Positions 8,085 through 16,302 of a stretch of DNA of 64,000 nt are shown here, piece by piece. The stretch's first letter is position 1; the number at the start of each line of letters is the position of its first letter. Origin of the DNA: Cnuibacter physcomitrellae (lineage in GTDB: Bacteria; Actinomycetota; Actinomycetes; Actinomycetales; Microbacteriaceae); contig NZ_BMHD01000001.1 of the NCBI RefSeq assembly GCF_014640535.1, positions 2,841,474 through 2,905,473 on the forward strand. The letters are read 5' to 3'. The translations under genes and the position numbers were made by a program. Under the pieces are notes generated by a model. It had not been told where the DNA came from. It searched no databases and saw only the letters and a program-made list of their open reading frames with translations.

Positions 8085-9607
8085 CGCCCCACCACCACCC
8101 GGACGCCGGGCCGGAGACGGGGATCGTCGCTCCGGACCTCCACGTAGCCTCCGGCGGACAAGCCCGTCGTCACCGTCACGAGCGATTCGTCGCCCGACGT
8201 CTCGTCCACCACCGCGACCCGGCTCTCGCCGGCCGGCCCCGCGGTGAGCGCCGCTACGGGGGCGGCGAGCACCTCGCCGTCGGTGGACTCGATCGGGATG
8301 GTGACCCGCACGTTCGTCCCGCGCAGGGAATCCATCGTCGCCTGGTCGACACCGCTCGGATCGAGGATCAGACGGCGCCGCTTCTCGTCACCGTCGGGGT
8401 CATCGGCGACCTCTCGGAGGACGGCCTGCAGCTCCCGACCGTCCTCCGTGACGAAGACGGCCGGCTGGCCGACGACGAGGTGCTCGGCGTCGGCCGAGGA
8501 GATCGTGCCGTCGAGGCGGATCGCCGCGCCGGACAGCGAGACAGCGTCGGCGGTGAGCAGATCTCCGCGGTGCACCGAGACGGCGTCGACGCGGCGAGGG
8601 AGCGACGTGAGGTAGCGCACCTCGGACGCGGGGAGCGGGGTGAGGGCGTCGTCACGGGCGCGGGCGAGCTCGACCTCGGCCTGGTTCTGAGCGGCCAGGG
8701 CCGAATCGAGTGACGCCTGCTGGTCGGAGACGTTCGGAGAACGGTCGAGCTCTGCGCGTCTCGCCTTCGCCAGCTCGACCGCGTCGGCGAGGGTGTCGAG
8801 CTGTGCCTGCGGCGCGCCGGTGGCGGCCGCGGCGTCGAGCTCGCGCTGCGCCTGGCGTACGGCGTTGTCGGCGGCGAGCCGTTCGGCGGCGGATGCGCCT
8901 GACCCGGCCGCCTCGAGAGCGGACCTCGCGGCGGCGACCTGCGCGGCGGCATCGCTGACCGCGCGTTCGGCAGACTCGACCGCTCTCCGGGCATCGGGCG
9001 ACGACACGGGCGAGGGGTAACCTGCTCGTCGATAGAGCTCGTCCACGGCTGCGGCCGTCGAGGCGTCGTAGAGGTCGCTCGCGGCGTCGCCGGGGTCGAT
9101 CCCGAGCGAGGCCAGCGCTGCCTTGAGCTGGAGCACATCCGGACCCGAGTAGCCCGCTCGCAGAGACCGGTAGGCCGGCAGCTCGCCGGGCAGCGCGATC
9201 ACCGGCCTGCCCGCCACCTCGATGACCACCTGGGCGGCGTCGACCACGGCGCCCACCTCGGGGACTCGGCCCGTCACGACGGAGGGTCCGCTCAGGGAGG
9301 AGACGTCGATGTCGAGGTCGACCGCATCCGCGTAGGTGATGTCGGCGCGGGCGGTGATGGTGCTGCTGATCACCCGGGTCTCGAGCGGCGCCGTGATGCT
9401 CCGTTCCTCCGGAGCCGAGGGCTCTGCAGCGGAGGAGGAGAGGACGGTCCGGCCGGCGACGAGCCCGGCGACGAGCGCGAGCACCGCGACCCCGGCGACG
9501 AGCGCGATGAGCCCGGGTCCGCGGGTCAGCGGGATCCGTCGGCGCGCGGCCGTTCTCGTCGTCGAGGGCGTCGGGGGCGTCGAGGGCTGGAGGTCACTTG
9601 TCGGCAT
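8081..9607 (-). CDS. Efflux adaptor with peptidoglycan-binding domain (HlyD/MacA-like)
   Basis: 508 residues. A membrane anchor (LIALVAGVAVLALVAGLVAG, about residues 30-50) is followed by a beta-barrel segment, a PG_binding_1-like stretch (LRAGYSGPDVLQLKAALASL, about 165-185), a long alanine- and glutamine-rich coiled-coil hairpin and a lipoyl/barrel C-terminus. The architecture is that of periplasmic adaptors fused to a peptidoglycan-binding module, found in Gram-positives with MacB-like transporters. The ATG at 9607 is chosen because the upstream extension lies inside the lipoprotein gene; even so the two overlap by 14 nt. GTGA overlap with the ATPase gene downstream. Confidence 0.82.
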   Translation of the reverse strand: MPTSDLQPSTPPTPSTTRTAARRRIPLTRGPGLIALVAGVAVLALVAGLVAGRTVLSSSAAEPSAPEERSITAPLETRVISSTITARADITYADAVDLDIDVSSLSGPSVVTGRVPEVGAVVDAAQVVIEVAGRPVIALPGELPAYRSLRAGYSGPDVLQLKAALASLGIDPGDAASDLYDASTAAAVDELYRRAGYPSPVSSPDARRAVESAERAVSDAAAQVAAARSALEAAGSGASAAERLAADNAVRQAQRELDAAAATGAPQAQLDTLADAVELAKARRAELDRSPNVSDQQASLDSALAAQNQAEVELARARDDALTPLPASEVRYLTSLPRRVDAVSVHRGDLLTADAVSLSGAAIRLDGTISSADAEHLVVGQPAVFVTEDGRELQAVLREVADDPDGDEKRRRLILDPSGVDQATMDSLRGTNVRVTIPIESTDGEVLAAPVAALTAGPAGESRVAVVDETSGDESLVTVTTGLSAGGYVEVRSDDPRLRPGVRVVVGR

Positions 9608-10550
9608 AGCGGGCCACGAGTGCCTCGAGCTCGTCGCGGTGCTCCGCGACGTAGGCGGCTTCGCGCTGCTGCACCTCCTCGGCGAGAGCGGTGTCGTAGC
9701 CGGACTGCTCCGAGCAGTCGGCATCGGCGGTCGCGGTCGCCACCTCCTTCGCCTGGAGGTCGCTGAGCTTCGTTGGATCAGGCGCGATCGAGGCGGGGTC
9801 CTCGGTCGAACCGTCGGGCAGTTCCGCCCAGAGCGCGTCCATCTCGCTCTGGATCGCGGCGCGCGGCTCATCCTTCGTCTTCACGTCGTACCCGGCCGAG
9901 CCCATGCAGTCAGCCCACGTGGCGAGGGTCTCCTTCACCGCGGGTGACTCGGCTGCTTCGGTCTGGATCGTGCTCTGCGCCTGCGCGACGGCGGTGACCT
10001 CGGGGTCGTCGAAGCCCGAGTCGTCTCCGAGCACCTCGTGGAAGGCGCGTCCGCTGCATCCCGACTTGGTCCAATCCCAGGTCCCGCCGGTGTCGCTCCC
10101 GTCGACGTCGACCGGATCGCCGTAGAGAGCATCCTGATACGCGTCGAGCTGCGAATCGCTGAGCGAGTCGCGGTACTCCTGGTTCGGGTCCTCGTACTCG
10201 CCGGGATCTCCCCAGGGATTGGTCGACACCCCGTAGCCGTAGGTGCGCATGAACTCGGGGCTGGTGGGATCGAGCTGGCCGGCGTCCGCGACGATGAAGC
10301 CTCCCGAGTCGGCGGAGGGCTGGTACTCGAACCCGAGCTCGGTCATGCATCGTGCGGTGACCTCCTCGATCTCGGCATTCGTCTCCCGCTGCTCATCCTC
10401 GGAGGGCATGACCTGGATCCGATCCAGATAGTCCTGCAGCGGATGCGCGCTGACGCCCTCACCGGGCTGGGACGCGCATCCGGCCAGGAGGAATGCTGCA
10501 GCGAATGCGCCGACGGCGGCGCGGACAAAGGGTGCGCGGGCGTGCGTCAT
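9594..10550 (-). CDS. Lipoprotein with repeated Cys-x4-Gly-aromatic motif, first gene of the MacB-type set
   Basis: 318 residues of unknown function. The signal peptide ends in a lipobox, FLLAGC, with Cys25 as the lipidated residue, so it should be tethered to the outer face of the membrane. The mature part has four further cysteines: Cys68 (CMTELGF), Cys165 (CSGRAF), Cys215 (CMGSAGY) and Cys279 (CSEQSGY). Three of these share the pattern C-x4-G-[FY], suggesting an internally repeated disulfide-bearing fold. ATG 10550 is preferred (GAGAGG 9 nt upstream); an in-frame GTG at 10568 is possible. Position suggests a sensor, substrate chaperone or accessory subunit of the transporter. Confidence 0.8.
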   Translation of the reverse strand: MTHARAPFVRAAVGAFAAAFLLAGCASQPGEGVSAHPLQDYLDRIQVMPSEDEQRETNAEIEEVTARCMTELGFEYQPSADSGGFIVADAGQLDPTSPEFMRTYGYGVSTNPWGDPGEYEDPNQEYRDSLSDSQLDAYQDALYGDPVDVDGSDTGGTWDWTKSGCSGRAFHEVLGDDSGFDDPEVTAVAQAQSTIQTEAAESPAVKETLATWADCMGSAGYDVKTKDEPRAAIQSEMDALWAELPDGSTEDPASIAPDPTKLSDLQAKEVATATADADCSEQSGYDTALAEEVQQREAAYVAEHRDELEALVARYADK

Positions 10551-10653
10551 CGTGAGGAGCCTCTCCACCCCGACGGCACCGATAGGCGAACAATGCTCAC
10601 ATCGTAGGCGACATGTCGGACGGTGGCCCCTCCCGATGGCGTCCTCTTATGGT

Positions 10654-10680
10654 CCCTTCAGGTGGCGGTCAGCTGAAGGG
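10654..10680. other. Intergenic hairpin between Nudix gene 3' end and lipoprotein promoter
   Basis: CCCTTCAG at 10654-10661 pairs perfectly with CTGAAGGG at 10673-10680 around an 11-nt loop. It lies in the roughly 200-nt gap upstream of the lipoprotein gene and could be the Nudix transcript's terminator on the other side or an operator. A weaker inverted repeat, CTTTCGCTGCC (10705-10715) with GGCACGCGAAAG (10741-10752), lies next to it. No gene was recognised in 10569-10777. Confidence 0.45.
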
Positions 10681-10777
10681 CGCGGCAGCACCGCACCCGT
10701 CCTGCTTTCGCTGCCTGTTTGGAGTCTCGCGCGGTCAGTGGGCACGCGAAAGGTCAAAGAGGGCGCGAAAACCGGGG

Positions 10778-11203
10778 TCAGTCGATCGCGCCGGAGGCGG
10801 CGAGGCGGCGGAGGATCTCGGCGCCGGCGGGCGGGCAGCGGTCGACGTCGGTCGTGGTTGTCCAGTGGAGGGCGTCGACCTCGGCGGAGGCGACCGGGGT
10901 GAGGGACGCCGCGACGTCGGGCGTGACGCCGAAGACCGCCATCTCGACCAGGCGGCCCTCCGGCTCGCCGTGCGCCTGCACCGCGATCGAGAAGAGCGGA
11001 TGCACGTCTCGCTCGGCGAGGACGACCCCGATCTCCTCGCGCGCCTCACGCACGGCGGCCTGCGCGGCGGTCTCGCCGGGGTCGATCTTCCCGCCCGGCA
11101 TGTAGTGCACCTCGCGGCCGCGCGCGGTCACCATCAGCAGTCGCCGGTCGCGGACGAGCGCCACGACGGCGGTGCGGATCGGCGGGAGCGCGGGCTCGTC
11201 CAC
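10778..11203 (-). CDS. Nudix hydrolase
   Basis: 141 residues. The Nudix box is complete and canonical: GKIDPGETAAQ...REAREEIGV fits G-x5-E-x7-RE-U-x-EE-x-GU, providing the metal-binding loop for hydrolysis of a nucleoside-diphosphate-linked compound. GTG 11203 begins 2 nt after the hemA stop codon with no good ribosome-binding site, so it is probably translated by coupling to hemA. Substrate class cannot be assigned; the family includes 8-oxo-dGTP, NADH and CoA hydrolases. Its link to heme synthesis is only positional. Confidence 0.85.
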   Translation of the reverse strand: MDEPALPPIRTAVVALVRDRRLLMVTARGREVHYMPGGKIDPGETAAQAAVREAREEIGVVLAERDVHPLFSIAVQAHGEPEGRLVEMAVFGVTPDVAASLTPVASAEVDALHWTTTTDVDRCPPAGAEILRRLAASGAID

Positions 11204-11205
11204 GC

Positions 11206-12564
11206 TCAGCGGGCGGAGCGGCGGAAGTCGTCGAGCGAGACCGCGTCGGCGGACGCCTCGGCATCGGACGCCTCCGCCGCAACAGCCGCGGCGGCGCCCG
11301 CCGCGCTGGCGGCGGCCCCGTCGAGCCCGAACAACGTCTCGAGCGCCGCGAACACCTCGTCGGAGCGGCCCTCGCGGGCCAGCTCGCGCGCCCGCACCGA
11401 CGGGGTGTGCAGCAGCACGCCCACGAGGTGGCGCAGTGCGCGCTCCGTCTGCTCCGAGTCGCCGCGGCCCCTGGCCCGCTCGATCTCGGCGTCGAGCACG
11501 TCGAACATGTGCGATCGCAGCGCCACGATGCCGGGGGTGACCGTCGCCTCGGCCTTGCCCGCACGGTACTCGGCGGCAGCCTGGTCGACGAGGGCACGCG
11601 CATCCGACTCGGCACCCAGCTCGTCGAGCGGCGCGTGGATGCTGATCGTCTCGAGGTCGAGCACCTCGTTGCCCGGCACGGAGGCGACGCCGGTGTCGAC
11701 GTTGCGCGGCAGGCCGAGGTCGATCACCAGCCGACGCGCCACCGCGCCCGGCATGGCGGATGCGGCGGTGACGTGGGCGGGGAGCAGCACGGGCTGCTCG
11801 CTGCTCGAGCATGTGATGACGACGTCGGAGGCGGCGATCGCCTCCACGAGCGCATCCGCATCCGCAGTGACCGGCACGATGCCCTGCTTGGCGGCGAAGA
11901 CCTGGGCGCGGCCCGACGGCGAGTAGACGCTGATGTCGACCACACCGCGCTCGCGGAGGTTGGCGAGCGTGACCCGGGCGTACTGACCGGTGCCGACGAG
12001 CAGGACGCGCGTGCGGGCCCAGTCGGTGATGCGGCTCTCGGCGAGGTCGAAGGCCAGCCGGGCGAGCGAGCGACCCGCGGCGCCGAGGCCGGTCTTCGTC
12101 TTGACCCCGCGCGAGGTGCGCGCGGCGCGCTGGAACAGGCGCTCGAGGTCGGACGACGTCGTTCCCTCGAGGCGCGCCGTCGTGAGCGCGCGGCGGACCT
12201 GACCGGCGATCTCGTCCTCGCCCACGACCACGGACTCGAGCCCGGACGACACGGAGAAGAGGTGCTCGGCGACCAGGTCGCCGCTCAGCACGGTGAGGGA
12301 GTCGCGCAGCTCGGCGACGTCGGTGCCGGAGGCGGCGCCGAAGCGCTCGGCGGCCTCCTCGACGGCGAGCGAGCATCCGGCGGTGAGGGGCTCCTCGATG
12401 TCGAGGTAGGCCTCGAAGCGGTTGCAGGTGGCCAGCACGACCGCGCCCTGCACGAAGTCGCTGCCCTCGATGAGGGACTTGGCGACGGTGGGTGCCCCGA
12501 CCGAGAGCTTCTCGAGGAGATCGAAGCTCGCGTTGCGATGGTTCGCCGTGAGACAGATGAGCAC
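11206..12564 (-). CDS. hemA: Glutamyl-tRNA reductase
   Basis: 452 residues. Reduces glutamyl-tRNA(Glu) to glutamate-1-semialdehyde with NADPH, the committed step of C5-pathway heme synthesis. The catalytic cysteine is Cys47 in [10 protein letters not shown]; the NADPH domain shows [17 protein letters not shown] and the dimerisation helix follows. The C-terminus has an alanine-rich extension. The start is GTG 12564, with TAGACT 6 nt upstream, implying a leaderless message. It is divergent from hemE, which starts 94 nt away and is also leaderless by the same criterion. The tRNA substrate is shared with translation, so this is the usual control point. Confidence 0.96.
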   Translation of the reverse strand: MLICLTANHRNASFDLLEKLSVGAPTVAKSLIEGSDFVQGAVVLATCNRFEAYLDIEEPLTAGCSLAVEEAAERFGAASGTDVAELRDSLTVLSGDLVAEHLFSVSSGLESVVVGEDEIAGQVRRALTTARLEGTTSSDLERLFQRAARTSRGVKTKTGLGAAGRSLARLAFDLAESRITDWARTRVLLVGTGQYARVTLANLRERGVVDISVYSPSGRAQVFAAKQGIVPVTADADALVEAIAASDVVITCSSSEQPVLLPAHVTAASAMPGAVARRLVIDLGLPRNVDTGVASVPGNEVLDLETISIHAPLDELGAESDARALVDQAAAEYRAGKAEATVTPGIVALRSHMFDVLDAEIERARGRGDSEQTERALRHLVGVLLHTPSVRARELAREGRSDEVFAALETLFGLDGAAASAAGAAAAVAAEASDAEASADAVSLDDFRRSAR

Positions 12565-12570
12565 CGATGA

Positions 12571-12576
12571 AGTCTA
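12571..12576 (-). promoter_or_regulatory. -10 box of a leaderless hemA promoter
   Basis: TAGACT on the minus strand, then six bases (TCATCG), then the GTG start at 12564. No Shine-Dalgarno is present. Transcription would begin at or next to the start codon. No clear -35 is visible. Confidence 0.55.
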
Positions 12577-12646
12577 CGCCTGTCGCCGCTGAGGGTGCCC
12601 TCCGAGGGACCGCGAGGGCCCACGGAGGGGGTTCAGCGGGCGCACG

Positions 12647-12652
12647 TAGGAT
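12647..12652 (+). promoter_or_regulatory. -10 box of a leaderless hemE promoter
   Basis: TAGGAT followed by six bases (TCTCGG) and the GTG start at 12659, with no Shine-Dalgarno. It mirrors the hemA box on the other strand; the two -10 boxes are about 70 bp apart, so one regulator could control both directions. Confidence 0.55.
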
Positions 12653-12658
12653 TCTCGG

Positions 12659-13810
12659 GTGACTCTGCCCGCCGATCATCCGCTCGCCACGGGACGCACG
12701 GCCTCCTCGCGTCTCGTCTCCGCCTACCGGGGGGTCCGGGGCGATGTGACGCCCGTCTGGTTCATGCGCCAGGCCGGTCGGTCGCTGCCCGAGTACCGCG
12801 AGCTCCGTGTGGGCACGCGGATGCTCGACGCCTGCCTCGACCCCGCGCTGGCCAGCGAGATCACGCTCCAGCCCGTGCGTCGGCACGGCGTCGATGCGGG
12901 CATCTTCTTCAGCGACATCGTCATCCCCCTGAAGCTCGCCGGCGTCGCGGTCGAGATCGAGCCGGGCCGCGGGCCGGTCTTCGCCGCCCCCGTCCGCACC
13001 TCGGCCGACGTCGCCGCACTCCCCGATCCCGCCGACGCCGACTTCTCCGCCATCGCGGAGGGCGTGGCGCGCACGGTCGCCCAGCTCGGAGACACCCCCC
13101 TGATCGGGTTCGCCGGGGCGCCGTTCACGATCGCGGCCTACCTCGTCGAGGGCGGCCCGTCCAAGGACCACATCCGCGCGCGCACCCTGATGCACTCCGA
13201 CCCGGATGCGTGGCACGCGCTCCTGACCTGGGTCGCCGAGGTCACCGGACGGTTCCTCCGCACGCAGGTGCTCGCCGGGGCGAGCGCCGCCCAGCTGTTC
13301 GACTCCTGGGTCGGATCCCTGTCGCGGGCCGACTACTCCGCCCGCGTCGCGCCGTACTCCGCTGCGGCGCTCGAGCACGTGCGAGACCTCGACGTGCCGC
13401 TGGTGCACTTCGGGGTCGGCAGCGGCGACGTGCTCGACCTGATGCACGGCATCGGGGTGGATGCGGTGGGCGTCGACTGGCGTGTGCCCCTCGACGAGGC
13501 CGACCGGCGCGTCGGCGCGCGGGCGACGCTGCAGGGCAACGTCGATCCGGCGATGCTCGCCGCGCCGTGGCCCGTGCTCGAGCGGCACGTGCTCGACGTG
13601 CTGCGTCGTGGGGCGTCCGCCCGCGCCCACGTCCTCAACCTGGGCCACGGTGTCCCGCCGGAGACCGATCCCGACGTGCTCACCCGGGTGGTCGAGCTGG
13701 TGCACTCCGCCACCGCCGAGCAGATCGCGGGCGCGGAGCCTGTCGGCGCGGACACAGACGCGGACACAGACGCAGACGCCGACGCCGCGGCCGAGGGAGC
13801 GCGTCCGTGA
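12659..13810 (+). CDS. hemE: Uroporphyrinogen decarboxylase
   Basis: 383 residues. Decarboxylates the four acetate side chains of uroporphyrinogen III to give coproporphyrinogen III. Family signatures are clear: TPVWFMRQAGRSLPEYR near the N-terminus and GFAGAPFTIAAYLVEGG, with the substrate-binding aspartate in FFSDIVIPLKL. The body ends near residue 355; an unusual low-complexity tail of Asp, Thr and Ala (TDADTDADADA) follows, encoded by a short tandem repeat. The gene overlaps the next one by GTGA, so hemE and hemY are co-translated. Confidence 0.96.
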   Translation: MTLPADHPLATGRTASSRLVSAYRGVRGDVTPVWFMRQAGRSLPEYRELRVGTRMLDACLDPALASEITLQPVRRHGVDAGIFFSDIVIPLKLAGVAVEIEPGRGPVFAAPVRTSADVAALPDPADADFSAIAEGVARTVAQLGDTPLIGFAGAPFTIAAYLVEGGPSKDHIRARTLMHSDPDAWHALLTWVAEVTGRFLRTQVLAGASAAQLFDSWVGSLSRADYSARVAPYSAAALEHVRDLDVPLVHFGVGSGDVLDLMHGIGVDAVGVDWRVPLDEADRRVGARATLQGNVDPAMLAAPWPVLERHVLDVLRRGASARAHVLNLGHGVPPETDPDVLTRVVELVHSATAEQIAGAEPVGADTDADTDADADAAAEGARP

Positions 13811-15336
13811 GCCGCGTCATCGTCCTCGGCGGCGGCATCGGCGGACTGGTCGCCGCGCGCCGGCTCGCCCACCTCGGCAACGAGGTGACGCTCATCGAAC
13901 GCGAGCCGACGCTCGGCGGGCTCGTGGCGTCGCGCGAGGTCGCCGGCATCCGCATCGACACGGGGGCGGAGAGCTTCGCCACCCGCAAGGGCACCGTCGC
14001 GCAGCTCGCGATCGAGCTCGGGCTGGGCACCGACATCGTCGAGCCCGACCCCGAGGGCGCGTGGCTGCGCTGGGACGACGACGCGGCGCGGCTGCCCAAG
14101 ACGGGGCTGCTCGGCATCCCCGGGTCTCCGCTCGCCGACGACGTGCGCCGGATCGTGGGCTGGCGTGGATCGCTCCGCGCCTACTGCGATCGCCTTCTGC
14201 CCGTGCTCCGGGTGCGCAAGGAGACCGATCTCGGCGACATCGTCCGCCGGCGCATGGGCCGGCTCGTGCTCGATCGACTCGTCACCCCGGTCGTGGCGGG
14301 GGTGCACTCCGCGGATCCGTCCACCGTCGACGTGCAGGCCGTCGCGCCGGGACTGACGCAGAACATGACGACGCAGGGCTCGCTCTCCGGCGCGGTGATG
14401 GCGCTCCGCGAGATGGCTCCGGCGGGCTCGCAGGTGCAGGGCATCCGCGGTGGCATGGCCCGGCTGGTCGACGCGCTGGTCGCCGACTGCGAGAAGTACG
14501 GCGTGCGCATCCGCACGTCGCGCGAGGTGCTCGGGGTCGCCGCCGACGAGGCCGGGGGATGGGACGTGGCGATCGCGGCGGTCCCCGCCGACGTCGACAC
14601 GGCCGCCGAGCACGGGGACGGCGCAGGCGCCGCCACCGCCGCGGGCCGCGTCACCGCCGACGCGCCCGCCACGGGTGAGGCGCTGCACGCCGACGCGATC
14701 GTGATCGCGACGGGCTTCCGCGCCGGACTCCGCCTGCTGGGGCAGACCGGCGTCGGATCGTCGGGCCCGGCCGTGCCCGGCCCCTCGGCGTGGCCGGAAC
14801 CGTCGTCCGTGACCATCGCGACCCTGGTGATCGACGATGCCCGCCTGGACGCGCATCCGCGGGGCACGGGCGTCCTGGTCGCACCCGGAACACCCGGCAT
14901 CGGGGCGAAGGCGCTCACCCACTCGAGCGCGAAGTGGGCCTGGCTCGCCGAGTCGCTCCCCGCCGGTCGCCACGTCGTGAGGCTGTCCTACGGCAGGCGC
15001 GAGGCCGACGACCTGGTGACGCCCACCGATCCGACCGTCGATCAGGCGAGTGCGCTGTCGGATGCGGGCGCCCTGCTCGGCCTCGACCTGCTGCCGTCGT
15101 CGGTGGTCGGCTTCGCGACCACCGAGTGGCCCGCGTCGCTCGCGTTCGCCACCGTCGGCCACAAGGCGCGCGTGAAGCAGACCCTCCGTGCCGTCGCCGA
15201 GGTGCCCGGCCTCGACGTGGTGGGCGCGTGGGTCTCGGGCACCGGCCTCGCCGCGACCGTCGAGCACGCGATCACCACCGCCTCCGCCCTCGCCGCCGAG
15301 CTCCGCGGAGCCCGCCGCCTCGACCGCGACGAGTAG
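13807..15336 (+). CDS. hemY: Coproporphyrinogen III oxidase (HemY/CgoX type), FAD-dependent
   Basis: 509 residues. The N-terminus VIVLGGGIGGLVAARRL is the FAD dinucleotide fold and ETLTLIEREPTLGG-like sequence follows (LIEREPTLGG); the C-terminus VVGAWVSGTGLAATVEHA closes the flavin site. In Gram-positive bacteria with HemQ this enzyme oxidises coproporphyrinogen III to coproporphyrin III using oxygen. An alanine- and glycine-rich insert (about residues 260-295) interrupts the middle and is atypical in composition. No hemN or hemF is in the window. Translation is coupled to hemE. Confidence 0.93.
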   Translation: MSRVIVLGGGIGGLVAARRLAHLGNEVTLIEREPTLGGLVASREVAGIRIDTGAESFATRKGTVAQLAIELGLGTDIVEPDPEGAWLRWDDDAARLPKTGLLGIPGSPLADDVRRIVGWRGSLRAYCDRLLPVLRVRKETDLGDIVRRRMGRLVLDRLVTPVVAGVHSADPSTVDVQAVAPGLTQNMTTQGSLSGAVMALREMAPAGSQVQGIRGGMARLVDALVADCEKYGVRIRTSREVLGVAADEAGGWDVAIAAVPADVDTAAEHGDGAGAATAAGRVTADAPATGEALHADAIVIATGFRAGLRLLGQTGVGSSGPAVPGPSAWPEPSSVTIATLVIDDARLDAHPRGTGVLVAPGTPGIGAKALTHSSAKWAWLAESLPAGRHVVRLSYGRREADDLVTPTDPTVDQASALSDAGALLGLDLLPSSVVGFATTEWPASLAFATVGHKARVKQTLRAVAEVPGLDVVGAWVSGTGLAATVEHAITTASALAAELRGARRLDRDE

Positions 15337-15368
15337 CCCGGCGACCCCGCTCCGGCCGAACTCCCTGC

Positions 15369-16199
15369 TCAGGGGCAGGTGTCGAGGGTGCGGGTGATAG
15401 CGGCGCGGTCGGCGTCGTCGATGGTGAGCTGGTACTGCGCGACCACCAGGGTGAAGACGGCGACGTAGGCGCACTGCGAGTCGGCATCCGGGGGCAGCCA
15501 TCCCGCGGGGCCGTCGTCGGCCTTCGCGTTGTTCGCCTTGCCGTCCACGGCGACCAGCTCGACCGGATCGTTGGCGAACGCCAGACGCGTGGCGGTGTCC
15601 CAGTCGCCCGCCCCGTTCCGCCACGCCCAGGCGAGCGGGACGACGTGATCGATCTGCACGAGTGGGGAGGTCTCCTCGCCGCGGACGAAGTCGATCGTCG
15701 AGCCCGTGTAGGGATCGTCGAGGACGCCCGACGTCACCGTGCACCAGGATCCGGACTTCATCGTCGGGTCAGCGAGATCACGGCGCAGGATGTCGTTGCG
15801 GGTGTCGCAGCCGTTGCGGTCCATGTCGGCCCACGGCTTCCCGAACGCGTCGCGCTCGTAGTCGCCGAGCGCGGTCGTCGCGGCGGGGATGGCGGCGAGG
15901 ATCCCGCGGACCTCGTCCACGTCGACCCGCGGCTCCGATCCCGCACCCGTGTTCGAGTCCGCACCCGTGTCCGAGTCGGTGCCCGAGCCCGATCCCGCGG
16001 CCGAGTCTGGCTCGGTGGCGGGGTCCGAGCCCGGTTCAGGGGCGAGCAGGCCCTGGTCCTCCAGGATCCACGTCAGCCCGCGCAGCGTGGGCCCGGGCGG
16101 GGTCGGGGCAGGGCGCGACAGCCAGGCGCCGAGCGCGCCGACCGCGAGCAGCAGGATCGCCGCGCCGGCGATGACGAGCCGATACCGGGCGATTCTCAT
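15369..16199 (-). CDS. Membrane-anchored HNH endonuclease family protein (DUF1524-like)
   Basis: 276 residues. An N-terminal helix (LVIAGAAILLLAVGALGAW) should anchor or export the protein; a Ser/Asp/Gly-rich linker of about 50 residues follows, then a nuclease domain with DMDRNGCDTRNDIL, the QIDHVVPLAWAW histidine motif and NDPVELVAVDGKANNAK. This is the secreted DUF1524/HNH arrangement widespread in actinobacteria. Four cysteines in the catalytic half may form disulfides outside the cell. Role is unknown: nutrient DNA degradation or interbacterial competition are both possible. GTG at 16211 is an alternative start. Confidence 0.82.
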   Translation of the reverse strand: MRIARYRLVIAGAAILLLAVGALGAWLSRPAPTPPGPTLRGLTWILEDQGLLAPEPGSDPATEPDSAAGSGSGTDSDTGADSNTGAGSEPRVDVDEVRGILAAIPAATTALGDYERDAFGKPWADMDRNGCDTRNDILRRDLADPTMKSGSWCTVTSGVLDDPYTGSTIDFVRGEETSPLVQIDHVVPLAWAWRNGAGDWDTATRLAFANDPVELVAVDGKANNAKADDGPAGWLPPDADSQCAYVAVFTLVVAQYQLTIDDADRAAITRTLDTCP

Positions 16200-16272
16200 A
16201 GGGCCGACCACACCCGATCGAGTATGCCCTGCGCGAAGCGGCGTCCCCGGCCGTCACGCCGGGCACGCCCGA

Positions 16273-16296
16273 TAGGCTGGCCCCGCCGGAGCGGGG
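16273..16296 (+). promoter_or_regulatory. Promoter and palindrome before the LacI-type regulator
   Basis: A -10-like TAGGCT (16273-16278) is followed by a perfect 6-bp palindrome with tetraloop, CCCCGC-CGGA-GCGGGG (16281-16296), directly abutting the Shine-Dalgarno of the regulator. If transcription starts near 16285 the palindrome overlaps the start site and may be an autoregulatory site rather than an RNA hairpin. Confidence 0.4.
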
Positions 16297-16302
16297 AGAA
16301 GG

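Noticed and set aside
15369-16211. HNH gene as part of a restriction system or homing element
   Set aside because: It has a membrane anchor and linker, no methyltransferase or DNA-recognition partner, and no repeats at its borders.
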